Positions 33,222 to 43,478 of a stretch of DNA of 64,000 nucleotides are shown here, piece after piece. Positions within the stretch are counted from its first letter, which is position 1. Every line of letters begins with the position of its first letter. A program made the translations under genes and the position numbers. This stretch comes from Bactrocera neohumeralis. Taxonomy: Eukaryota > Arthropoda > Insecta > Diptera > Tephritidae. The stretch covers positions 3,005,341 through 3,069,340 of the forward strand of contig NW_026089624.1 of NCBI RefSeq assembly GCF_024586455.1, given 5' to 3'. The notes under the pieces are model-generated. The model did not search any database and was not told the origin of the DNA. It saw only the letters and a program-made list of their open reading frames with translations.

Positions 33222-34059
33222 TACACATAAATCAGAGGAATATTGAATATTTTCTTTGGCACATTTCTTGACTTGAAAATCGACAAATAAACTATGTTGT
33301 CAATTTTATTCTATACTTATATTTGCGGGGTTGTCGCTTTTTCCTTCTCATACAAATATCAGAAATTGTTCAATTTATAATTTTTAGCTTTTGCCATCGT
33401 CACGAAAAGACGCTTGTTGGCAAAGGCATGCTCGGGGAGATGTAATGGTATTTGTTTTTGTGAATGAAGCAAGTTTGCCTGTTGAAAGTGCGCTTGCGTT
33501 CATGAATGAAAATATTGTTGTTGTGTGTTTTTCTACAAATTTGGGCATCGACTTGGCTGCCATATTGACTTGTGACGCTGCTGATGCTATTTGAAACCAT
33601 TGTTGTAGAACAATATTCGTAGTTTTTGCGGGTGACATACATATCTACATGTGAACGTATGTATAAGTATGTATGTTCCCTGCCAACCACGAGCGGGTAA
33701 AAAACCAGATAATCAGTGGGTAAGAAAGTGGGTAATCGATAGAGTAATCATGTGTACTTTAACATAGGCTGAGCGACAATTTTACCCAGTCACGTACGTA
33801 TACATGTGATCATACATCTTTGTTGCGCTCGTTCAGCAGTGTCATATAAAAAAGTATATCTGTCCTGCTCTAATGTCCCCAATCGACGGCTGATGCAGGG
33901 TTGCATTTTCTCTTTTTAAATAGCTGATGCAGGGTTGCATTTTAAACAGAAGATACTGGGTTGCATTTTTTGATTCCTACTTTTAAAATCTCAAACTAAA
34001 CCTTTTAATTTTCAAAAGTTTTATTTTATTTTATTTTTTATAGGTATGTTTACAAAAAA
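33222..34059. other. Non-coding DNA with a small direct repeat
   Basis: Open frames near 33391-33690 on both strands mirror each other and have no recognisable domain. Around 33888-33975 the motif ctgatgcagggttgcatttt occurs twice and a third, diverged copy (gatactgggttgcatttttt) follows, about 35-40 bp apart. Confidence 0.45.
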
Positions 34060-34470
34060 TTTATTACAATTTATATAAATAAAAATATATTTAATTTACA
34101 AAAATATTTAATATCTGAAAAAAGATTAATTAAAGAAAAGAATTATTAAAACCTGAAAATAAAAGAGTGGAAAAATATTATAAAAGACAAATACCTGAAA
34201 ATAAAATAAAGATTATTAATACCTGAAAATAAATAATAATTACATTGAAGAAAGATTAATTGTATAAAATGATAATAATATCTGAAAAAAAGATTAATAA
34301 ATAATGAAAGAATAAAATATATTAAATACAAATAGAATTTACTCTGAAAGCAAAGGTTAATTAAATAAAAATAGTGATAAAATCTGAAAAGAAAGAATAA
34401 TTAAATAAAAATCATTATAATATCTGAAATAAAAGAATAATATTATCTGATTATTTAAAATATAAAGCAA
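34060..34470. repeat. Degenerate AT-rich tandem repeat
   Basis: Roughly nine diverged units of the form a.tatctgaaaaaaagattaa with taataaaaat spacers, at irregular 30-60 bp periods. It is non-coding: minisatellite-like or a decayed simple repeat. Confidence 0.6.
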
Positions 34471-35999
34471 ACTTTTGTTTTCACATATTATATTGAATTG
34501 TGCAGGCCGCCTTAAACGCATAAAATACATACTTATGTACATACATATGTAAATATTTTTGCGTATTACTTATATTGAACTGCGCAATCCAATTTCAAAC
34601 AACACACACTTTTTCTCACATACTTACTTAACAATTTATATTTGCTGCTTCTGATGATATTGCTGCAGCTGCTAATTCCAATGGTGTAAAAACAAATGAA
34701 GTAATTATTTGCAAATTATTTAAAAAATATCATTCACTTACCTTCTTGTTGTACGAGCTTCCTTTACGATAGTACGATCACGAATGACATGCGTCTTTCA
34801 ATCGTTTTTTTATTACCCTTTTCGGGATTTCCTTTTGTCACTATTGACAATTATGTTTTCTCCTTCGCACTCATTCAAATAAATCAAGAGATGAAAGAAA
34901 CCTTTTTTTATCACATTTAGGTAAACAAAAAATAACCCGAAAATGTGCGTTGGTGTTAGTGCATAGAGAAAAAATGTGTGGTTGTATTGGAATATTTGTC
35001 ACAAGCGGGTAGCCGTGGTTGGCAGGGTTGTGTATGCATTATTTGTGTGGGAATGTCATGCGCACATATTTACATGTGTACTCATATTTGTATGTTGGTT
35101 GGTATACATTATTTGTTCGGCAATGTCGTACACATATGCATGTATGTACATACATATAGAGCAGTGCGCGCACACTTTTTACTGATAAGTGTACGATTAC
35201 ATGAAGCAACTTTTGTTGCTGATTCTCGGGCGATTCTCTTTTGCTGTTGCCCATTACCTTCACACGAGCAACTTGTGTTGCGCAACTCTGCTCGAGTTTT
35301 TTTCTCATTCTCTTTCACTTTACTTTAACCCATTGTCTACTCTTTACTTTAACCCATTGTCGCTTCTTTTTCCTTATAGGTATTTGGGCCACTCTATCAC
35401 ATACATATATTAATCAGCTCTGTCAATTAAGAAATACATTTTATTTATTAAAACAAAGATATATCACCCTTCTTACTATCGTCTGAATCAATTTGTATGG
35501 CATACATTTCACAATATCGTTAATTAATTCGATTTTTTCGTCATACTCCATTTTTTAAAATATTTATATTATATTATGTATATTTGTATACATATTTGCA
35601 AATTACTTACCAAAAGATGAAATTAAATTTTTTAAATATATTCAAAATATTAATTTCAAAAAAATATACGCAAATGCAACTATGTACTACGAAAGAAAGA
35701 ACACGAATGCCGAAAAACGTCGCAGCGAACTGTTACGAATAAGAACACAAAGCGAGTTGCTGAACACGGGAAACTCGGCGCGGTTCTCCTCTCCTCGTCG
35801 CCCCCTCGCCTTTAAACTAAGAGTTGCCGCAACAAAAGTTGCTTCGTGTGATAAGACTCTAAATGATATTACGATTTGAATTTGAATTGTACTTACATAC
35901 ATACATACATATGTGCATATGTAATTATGCGCTTATATGTAGATGCGTAAAAATTAAATGACATATTATTGTAATATGTATATTAAGTTTTTATGATAT
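34471..35999. other. Non-coding repeat-rich DNA
   Basis: Contains microsatellites, a direct repeat of actttaacccattgtc (35326-35341 and 35347-35362) and an inverted pair gaagcaacttttgttgc (about 35203-35219 and 35830-35846) that could bound a small foldback sequence. A 37-codon frame on the minus strand (about 35552-35440, starting MEYDEKIELINDIV) is coding-like but too short to call. The overlapping frames at 34976-35486 are low-complexity. Confidence 0.4.
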
Positions 36000-36410
36000 T
36001 ATGATAGTATCTCATATACATATGTATACATACATACATATGTACATACATATTCATATACATATGAAATTATAATACATATGTATGTATGTACATTTAT
36101 TCTCAAACATAAGAAATATTTTAATAAATAACTCTTAAATGCACATTAACCACAAATATTGTTTTGAAAATAGCATAATTTAATTAGAATGATATAAATT
36201 ATGCATACATATGTATATTCATAGAAATACGCAAAATGATAATCACATCAATTAACATGATGGCATGTGAGCATATAAAAATATAAGCAAAAGGCCAACA
36301 TACGTCTGTAATAGCAATGCATGTTTCTGAGCATAATTTTCATTAAATGCTCAGCTCTGTTCACGCGCCACTGTTAAGATTTCTCCTTCTTAGCTAGCTG
36401 TGGTGAAATG
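36000..36410 (+). repeat. Interspersed repeat shared with 5609-5960
   Basis: Second copy of the repeat described at 5609-5960, ending with ttctgagcataattttcatt, gttcacgcgccactgtt and agctgtggtgaaa. Confidence 0.6.
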
Positions 36411-36884
36411 CACTCATCGCATTTTGTTAGCTTTTGACAGTTTACACGCCTGTCCGTTGTTGGACCTTCTCTATAAATTTACGTTCTCTGGTTTCGCTGT
36501 TCTCGAGCCTTAGCGTTACTAACAAACAAGCATTCATTTTTACTTACATATGTACACTCAGCCCTTTTTTTACGCGATCTCTTTTTACCCTATTTCACTC
36601 TAAAGCTTAGTACGCAGCTCCCAAGAAACGTAAAAACTTCATATAAAAGAACGCTTAAGAAACTGTCAAGAAGCTTTCCTGCGATAAATGTACTTGTGCT
36701 AGTACGCAGCTCTCAAGAAATCTAGTACTAATTTTTGATACTTTTTTTCAGTAAAATGTGAATATGGCAAACCTCTTTTTGCGAAGAAACATCAAATCAA
36801 CAATTGTTTCTTGAAAGAAAGTGACATTTGCGTACGAATAAAGTGAAGTTTATAATTATTTATATTGTTTTAAAATTTAAAAAA

Positions 36885-37960
36885 ATGGATGCAAATTTAA
36901 AAAATGATGGCTCATTGAAACGCAAAAATCGCATGCTGAATTTCACAACGCTGGAGAAGCGCCAACTTGTGAATTGCGTTAAGGAGTGGCCCAGGATCTG
37001 GGATATTAGCAACACATTGCATTGTAATAAGAATGCAGTAAATCAATCCTGGCTCCACATAAGCAATGCCCTTGATAAAAGTGGTGAGTTAATTTATGTT
37101 TTGTATTCAGTGTTTTGTTGTTTCTAATAAAATTTATGTTTTAGTGGATGAGTGCAAATCAGCGTGGATTAGTATGCGCGAAAGCTATCGCTACCATGCT
37201 AGGATAGCTAATAAGAACAAAAGTGGCAGCGATGGTGGGGAAGTTTTGGAAACTCCATCCTTTTCAGAAAACGTTGATTGGGAGTTTGCGGAGGAAATGT
37301 CATTTTTGATGAATGTTTCCCACAAACGGAAGTAAGTCTGCATAATTTGAACGCTCGCCAAACAATGAATTTTTTTCTGTAGAACTTTCACAACTCCAGT
37401 ATCTTTCGGAGAAGATTCGCATGCATCACCAATACATATCGGCGAGGATTCTAATGTGTCACAAACAAGTGCAACCGACTCACAGCAATCATACGATTAT
37501 GTGAGTACATACATATATACATATACATATGTACATATTATACTTGTATATATGGAGAAGTTTTGAATATAGGCCTAATTATAGGAATTTTATTTATTTG
37601 TAATTTATTTTATATTTTAAAGACATACATATGTACATATTGAGATTATTTTTTTTACAATTGTGTTGTTTTATATTTCAGAACCCAACACCCACGAAAC
37701 GAAGACGGCGATTAACCTCTCCCAGCAAAAATCAAGCGTGGAGTCGGTTTGATAACATACTCAAGAAGCAAGAGGAAATGTTGGAAAGTCGCTCAAATAC
37801 CACACGCAGCTCCCCTTACGCACAAGCTCTTTCTAGTTTTGATTGGTTGTTAAATCAACTGCCTCGATCTGTTGGCGACGACATGTGTCTTTCCATAAAT
37901 CTAATGCTACTGAAAAAGGTTGAAGAACATAAAAATAAAAACAGAAGCAACGATGAATAA
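36885..37960 (+). CDS. Harbinger accessory DNA-binding protein (MADF/Myb-like), four exons
   Basis: In PIF/Harbinger elements the second protein binds the transposon ends and carries the transposase into the nucleus. Exons are 36885-37083, 37145-37331, 37383-37500 and 37682-37960, all with GT/AG introns and matching phases, giving about 260 codons without a stop or shift. The first two exons read LNFTTLEKRQLVNCVKEWPR, then SVDECKSAWISMRESYR, a MADF-like trihelix domain rich in W. The third is acidic and Ser/Thr-rich. The last begins TPTKRRRRLTS (a likely nuclear signal) and ends in a BESS-like helical tail with LMLLKKVEEHKNK. Introns two and three have clean donors (gtaagt, gtgagt). This is one of the few intact genes in the window. 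Confidence 0.75.
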
Positions 37961-38127
37961 CATTTTTTTGTAAAAATTTATATTAATAATAAAAATTTTG
38001 TACTAAAAAGAAAATAACTATTTATATTAATACTCGTAATAAAAACTTTGTAATGAAATGAAAACTAAAAGCCTTTAGTCTTGATGTTTTTTATTTATGT
38101 ATATAAGAATAATAATGTAATACATAT

Positions 38128-39609
38128 TTAAACAAAAGTTGCATTGTTTTGACAAGGAACAGATCCATTAGGAGAATTAACATAGTCTGTTAATATTTTC
38201 CGAATATATTTGCCGTAATCTGAAGTTCTTCCGCGGTAAGTGGTTACGATAGATTCATTTCGAGTGTGTTCTTGTTGTAGCAACACTTCCCATTCTCCTG
38301 CTATCCAATTTCCAGTGCTATCTTCAAAGCCAGAAAACGCATTCGAAGTATACGTTCGGCGACACTTATTTGTAAGGAAATTATGCAATAGGCAACATGC
38401 CGAAACAATAACTTGCGCTCGTTCGGGCTTGCAAAATAAAATTTTTCTAAGGCAAAGCCATCTTGCAGTTAAAATGCCGAAAGCATTTTCTATGCACCGC
38501 CTAGCTCTACTTAGCCTGTAGTTAAAAATCCTTTGCTCTACCGAGAGTTGTGTGGCGCTATAAGGTTTAATTAAGCGCTTACACAAAGGAAAAGCGCCGT
38601 CTCCCACAATAAAATGCGGCAATTTTTTTTTCATTAATTACTCTGTCAGGAGGAAATGGACAGGTATCGTTCAGAATTCTGGTCCCAAACTTAGAATTTC
38701 TCATAATATGAGAGTCGCCTTCGCTTCCATATGCACCTATATCCAAATAAGTAAATTTATAGTTCGCATCACAGGTAGCCAGCAACACAATTGAATGAAA
38801 CCCCTATAAATTAAAAAGTTTAAAATTTGTATTACTTTTTAGTACAACCGAAGCATATAATGTGATCTTACTTTGAAGTTATAAAATATACTTCCACTTT
38901 TTGGAGGTGCTTTTATATTAATATGTTTTCCGTCAATGGCGCCAACACAATTGGGAAAATTCCATTGGTTTTCAAAACCATTAGCTATTTCTAGCAAATT
39001 TTGTTTCGTCCAATCGGGCACTTCATTTTTCAGTACGGCACATAATGCTTCACAAACGTCGTTTACGATGTGTCCAAAATGTTGTTTGCTGATAAGATAG
39101 CAAGAAGCTACGTGGCGTTGCAAATCCCCCGAAGCTAGGTATCTGTAAGAATAATTTTCAAAAAAACATAACAGGGTTATAAAAGACACTTTGGCAGAAA
39201 TGTTTAAAACATACTATAGTACCACTGCCAATTTGGTTTTAATTGGAATAAATCTTTTGGCCTGGTGTTGCGTTTCGGAAGTAAGTGCGGCTCCACCATC
39301 ACACAAAGTTCATCAAAAACTTGTGGTGGCATGCGAAAGTTTTCAACGAATAAATTTGGTGAGTTTCGCAAGGCTTCGAAATCGGACATGAATCTTCCCT
39401 TGTCGTTTCGTTCCTTAAGGTATGGACTCACCCAATATCTCGCCTTCTTACGCTCCTTTTTTTCGAATTCAGCATCCATCTCCATGGCAGCCATCATGGC
39501 ACCACAATTCAACGTATTCATTAAATTTATCCTACAATTAATTAAAATCATTAATATGAAATTTAGTTCATTTTGAAATTTGATCTAAAACTTACCAATC
39601 TTCATCCAT
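38128..39609 (-). pseudogene. PIF/Harbinger DDE transposase, four exons, two lesions at A-runs
   Basis: Exons on the minus strand are 39609-39596 (MDEDW), 39531-39215, 39142-38872 and 38803-38128. Exon 2 shows KKARYWVSPYLKERNDKGRF and ENFRMPPQVFDELCVMV. Exon 3 has YLASGDLQRHVA and CVGAIDGKHINIKAP with the first Asp. Exon 4 carries AYGSEGDSHIMRNS, IVGDGAFPLCKRLI with the second Asp, RARRCIENAFGILTARW with the catalytic Glu, and ACCLLHNFL. Two one-base shifts are needed: one at an AAAA run near 39252 (an extra A would restore KRFIPIKTKLAVVL), the other at an A9 run near 38626. The exon 2/3 junction as drawn yields a stop. All three catalytic residues survive. Confidence 0.75.
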
Positions 39610-39940
39610 ATTCCTTAGATCGCAATACAAATATATATGTGCTTACACTACTATATTTATTTTCTTTGTTTATTTTCTCTCGTTCTTCTAATGTAGATCA
39701 TTCACAATGCGTAACCAGCTGTCAAAATTACTTGAGAAATAATGTATTTTTTCTAGAGCAATTACTTGAGAGCTGCGTACCAAATTCCTTTTTTTACGCG
39801 AATTTATCACTTTAACGCGATTGCTTTTTTTCGTCTTTTGCTTGTTTACATACATGTTTTTACGCGTAATAATTTTTGGGAATACAGTTTCGGGAATTTC
39901 GTTAAAAGACTAAGTTCCTCATTATTGCATCAGCCGTTGA

Positions 39941-40315
39941 TTGTGTTGTGATTGGTTGTTTGCGTGTCGTCTCTTCAAGAAGTACCGTTTTAGCGGGGCG
40001 ACAGCGTGGCGTCGCTATCGTCGAGTGTGGTTCGGTGGTAAGCACAAAAGGAAGAAAACGACGTTTCAAAAAGAATTGAGTCTCTGCATGTTAAGATATA
40101 AAGAACTACATCGGAATTTATTGGGTCCAAAAAGAATCATTCAAACAAAATTAACTGAATTTATGGTGCAAACTCAGTCGGAGATGCTAAGTCAATCAGA
40201 ACATCAATCCATAGTTTTTACTATTGATTCTGATACAAATTCTAGTGATATCAGGGCCGGCGATCAAAATAAGCGGCTAAGAACAATTTCCACTACGGAT
40301 AATGACAGTGATTAA
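39941..40315 (+). pseudogene. C-terminal remnant of the pogo-like transposase
   Basis: An open frame with a basic start (RRYRRVWFGGKHKRKKT), then QKELSLCMLRYKELHRNL, IIQTKLTEFM and an acidic Ser/Asp-rich tail ending DNDSD. Composition and position just inside the right end of the element fit the tail of a pogo/Jerky-type transposase. No DDE residues are present, so the assignment rests mainly on context. Confidence 0.4.
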
Positions 40316-40776
40316 ACAGCATTGAACGGGTTTTTCAATAAATCTACCTATTTTCTATTTTCTTCTTTGAATGAATTTCTATTTTGTTATGAATGAATAA
40401 ATAATAAGTCTGAAATTTGAAACTTATTGTATTGTTTTTGAATATTTTTTTGCGCGTATATTTTGTTATACGCGATATTTTTTATATTCGGAACCAATTC
40501 GTCAGTTAATATTAGAAAACTGACCATTTTTACACGATTAATGGCAGAACCAATAATTGCGTAAAAAAAGGAATGAGTGTATATACAAAATAAAACGTAT
40601 GTATGGGAAAAAGAAAAGGACTGTTTTTAGGCGTTTTCCGGCAACTTTCGTAATTTTACATAAGAACCTTCTCCTAATAATAACAAATACGACAAAAAAA
40701 AAAAGAATTAGTGAAATCGGTTCAGCCATTCACGCGTGATGCCGTGACAACGGTAAACGGGTTTCATTTTTATATA

Positions 40777-41998
40777 TCGTCACCTGAAATGCAAAATAAC
40801 GTATCATCAAAAAATTCAAAATTGAGTTTTTTACTGATTACGATTCACCACATCATATTACATATGTGTCGCAAATTTTAAGCTTCTGCGATCAAAAATA
40901 CCCAAGCTATATTAAAAATTCAAAAAAACGTATCATCAAGTGCTTGATTTCGTTAAACCAAATAACGTATCATCACTCAAGTATGTAAATATAACAGAGT
41001 GTTTTTTTATATCGAAGTTACCCTTCATTTATTGTTTATGTTTATTTTTAGTGCTTAAGTTCAATGTGCTTTGGTTAGTTTAGGCTACATCGTTGATCGA
41101 ACGTGGAAGGTGAACATATATGTAGTCCTTTGTGAGGCCATAGAAAAGAAGAACTCCTGTGTTCGAACTAATAAATTAACAAAACACTTTCCGCCAGTTC
41201 GGTGGGATGTCTGAAGGTATGCGTCCCCAAGTGATTAAGTCCTGACCTCCCTAACGCAAGACAGCCAAGAAGGAAGTGTTGAGTTGCTTCCACCTAATCT
41301 TCTTCCAGCTTGTGTAGATGGCATCTGGTAGGATTCCCAGCCTTACTGCGTGGAAGCCAATAGGGCGATGGCGTGTTACAAGCCCCAAAACTAGGCAAAG
41401 GCTGCCTTACTGAGGGCAAAGACCCGTGCTTTTTTAGGAATTCAGCAGCCTATTCTTTTGCAAAGTTTAACAATAACTAAGAAGAAATGACAACATCTGC
41501 AGGACCTAGAAGCTTTAATTCCAGCAGACTGTTATTACTTTTATGATAATATACCTTTTGAATAATTAGTTATTTAATAAATAATAATTAAACATTATCC
41601 TCATTTTTTAGCTTGAAATATTTAAATTTTCTCTAGTACTTATGTACATACATATTAATAATAAAAATAACATGAAATATGAAAAGCTTGCAACTGTTTT
41701 TATTTAAAATTAAAAAAAAAGTATTAATATTCAAATTTTTAGTTTTTTTACAAATTTAGATTGATCATACGTTATTTTGTTTCAGAAATGAAAATTCAAA
41801 ATAACGTAAGACACCTACTATAAAATTCGCTTAACTTTTTCATTATTTTTTTTCTAAAATATACTTATAGGTTTATGTTAATTCTGATTTGAAAATTTTG
41901 TTTCAATATCTCTAGTGGTTTTCTTTTTATACGGTTTTTTGCTTCTCCTGTAAACCTACGAAAAGTGATGTTACGTTATTTTGCATTTCAGGTGACGA
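40777..41998. mobile_element. 1.2-kb TIR element with reiterated AAAATAACGTA motifs
   Basis: The ends tcgtcacctgaaatgcaaaa and its perfect inverse extend through aataacgta and are flanked by TA (40775-40776 and 41999-42000). The CAAAATAACGTA-type motif is repeated inside: 40792, about 40921 and 40959 forward (with TATCATC), 41769 reverse, 41798 forward and 41971 reverse. The middle holds a decayed LINE fragment. There is no transposase frame. Confidence 0.75.
41140..41460 (-). pseudogene. R1/Jockey-type LINE fragment inside the TIR element
   Basis: On the minus strand, broken frames read HRPIGFHAVRLGIP-like, EATQHFLLGCLALGRSGLNH and LGTHTFRHPTELAE, which match the C-terminal Cys/His-rich or RNase H-proximal tail of an R1- or Jockey-group LINE. 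It is too short and decayed for a finer assignment. Confidence 0.5.
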
Positions 41999-42142
41999 TA
42001 TGTATATAGATTATTTATGGCAGTTGGATTATTTCTTTAGGTTTCGTAAGTATGAACTTTTATAAATAGTTATATCAAAAATAGAGTTGGTATACCTAAT
42101 ACCACTATGTATAACATACATATATTATTAATTAACGTCTAA

Positions 42143-43250
42143 TTAATCACCAAACATTATTGTGTACAAAGATTTGCGCTTAGCTTCTGCCTCAGTTATT
42201 CGCCGGCCATTTTCATGTGAAGGAAATTCATGTGATTCTTCGTCGTTGTCGACAACTATATTGTCTACGTATTCAATATCGTTAGAAGTAGCTCGGAAGA
42301 TGTTATGCAATATACAGCAAACAATAAACCAGTTGGAACATAGAATATGACTTTGTTCGTCCTGAATACGTATTCTTAATTTTTTAAGACTGCCAAAGCG
42401 TTCTTTTAGAATACCAAAGCAATGTTCAATCCTCACGCGATATTTGCTATGACGTAAGTTTAAAGCTTTACGCATTGTTGTGAATTTGTTCGAAATGGCG
42501 TGATAAGAGTGGCCAGCAATGGATAAGCAGAATCTCCTGCTAGCCATTGAGAAGAAGAAAAAAGTGAGCCTTCCTGAGTGGAGAGAGCACTAGTACGAAA
42601 CATGCGAGCATCGTGTACACTACCAAAGTGTTCAGCTACTACGTGCCGAATCCTTAACTCTTAATCGCATACAACTTGCGCCTTTATGGAATAGATTCGG
42701 CCTTTTGAAAAACAAGCCGAATGGTTAACAACTGGTGCTTCTGCAAGTTTTAATTCAGTACCATCAATATACCCTATGCAATGTGGCAGCTTATTGTATG
42801 TTGTTTTAACGATATCTTGTCTTTCATTGGTACCAGGCCATGTGATATATTCAGATTTTAACTCCAAAATTGACGAAAATACTCTCTTTGTAATCTTGTA
42901 AAGCGTGTCACCATCTCCTACACCAAACAGTGTAGCTACTTTCCGAATCGCCGCACTTTCATCCGATGAACCCAAACGATATAAGGTTATAGCTAACTTT
43001 AGTTCTACTGAAAATTGCTTAATGGATTGAGCGTTGTTAAATTGTGCACTGTCTTTGATCAAGGACAATAGCAACGTAAATTGATCTCTTGAGACTCGGA
43101 GCATTTGTTGTTAACGTCCTTCGTCTAAATAGTCAAGAACATTAGTCCTCCATTCCAAACACTTTGGCACATTTTTATAATTTCCGCAATCGTTCGATAA
43201 AATAATTGTAAGGCTTTCATCCAATTCATCCTCACTTCGGAGTGGCAAAA
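42143..43250 (-). pseudogene. PIF/Harbinger transposase pseudogene 3
   Basis: The minus strand gives MLRVSRDQFTLLLSLIKD, TLYRLGSSDESAAIRKVATL, FGVGDGDTLYKITK, CIGYIDGTELKLAEAP (first Asp) and IKAQVVCD, then a TAA at about 42661. Past it, VHDARMFR and QWLAGDSAYPLLATLITPFR (second Asp) sit in one frame. After a one-base shift, VRIEHCFGILKERFGSLKKL (Glu) and WFIVCCILHNIF run to the stop at 42143. Close sequence relationship to the transposase at 15337-16329 places both in one Harbinger family. I found no terminal repeats; the element ends lie between 42001 and 42140 and beyond 43250 if they survive. Confidence 0.8.
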
Positions 43251-43259
43251 ACGATTATT

Positions 43260-43478
43260 TTAAATATAGTCCAAGTAGAACACCTCCAACGAAAGGATAA
43301 ACAGCCTCGGATGAGAGACCCTCTTTTGATGATGATGATGGAATATCCGGTCCTTTAAATGGGAAGGTAACGCTCCCAGCTGGTTGATGTCCTCGTCATA
43401 GTAAAAGTTGACATCACTGCCTGTCAAAGAAACTCGATGGACGGAATAAGGACTAAGACGAGTAGGTTCTTGTGGCAT
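43260..43478 (-). CDS. Possible exon or retro-fragment of a leucine-rich-type gene
   Basis: An ATG at 43478 opens MPQEPTRLSPYSVHRVSLTG, SDVNFYYDEDINQLGALPSH and LKDRIFHHHHQK before the frame degrades. The pattern (xxSLTGxxV.., LP.HLKDRI) is like the start of some insect leucine-rich-repeat or F-box proteins, and the DNA is less AT-rich than its surroundings. A frameshift after the His run gives an alternative end (SSEAVYPFVGGVLLGLYLK). It could be an exon, a processed copy or chance. Confidence 0.25.
   Translation of the reverse strand: MPQEPTRLSPYSVHRVSLTGSDVNFYYDEDINQLGALPSHLKDRIFHHHHQKRVSHPRLFILSLEVFYLDYI

Larger units (their letters stand above)
36610..39780. mobile_element. PIF/Harbinger element 2, two genes, nearly intact
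   Basis: The right end is acttgagagctgcgtac (ending 39780). The left end gtacgcagctcccaagaa occurs at 36610 and again, closer to the right-end sequence, at 36702 (gtacgcagctctcaagaa), so the left boundary is ambiguous by 92 bp. It holds a four-exon MADF-type gene (+) and a four-exon DDE transposase gene (-) in convergent orientation, the standard two-protein layout of autonomous Harbingers. No clear 3-bp target duplication was found. Confidence 0.8.
36555..40579 (+). mobile_element. pogo/Tc1-like element split by a Harbinger
   Basis: The ends CACTCAGCCCTTTTTTTACG and its inverse (aaaaaaaggaatgagtg) are flanked by TA. Further copies of tttacgcg lie near both ends. Excluding the nested Harbinger, the element is about 0.85 kb and encodes only a short C-terminal frame (39941-40315), so it was already internally deleted. 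Confidence 0.65.
36469..40774 (+). mobile_element. Helitron C, non-autonomous shell
   Basis: The left end TCTCTATAAATTTACGTTCT (36469) resembles the 5' end of Helitron B. The right part (40584-40774) carries typical Helitron 3' sequence: ttccggcaactttcgtaat, gaaatcggttcagccattca, cgcgtgatgccgtgacaac and cgggtttcatttttatata. Only about 270 bp of Helitron sequence remain, split by a pogo-like element. Pairing of these two ends as one element is inferred from their flanking that insertion. Confidence 0.5.

Noticed and set aside
34976..35486. Cluster of overlapping frames rich in Cys, His and Tyr
   Set aside because: They follow microsatellite and low-complexity DNA on both strands and have no recognisable domain.
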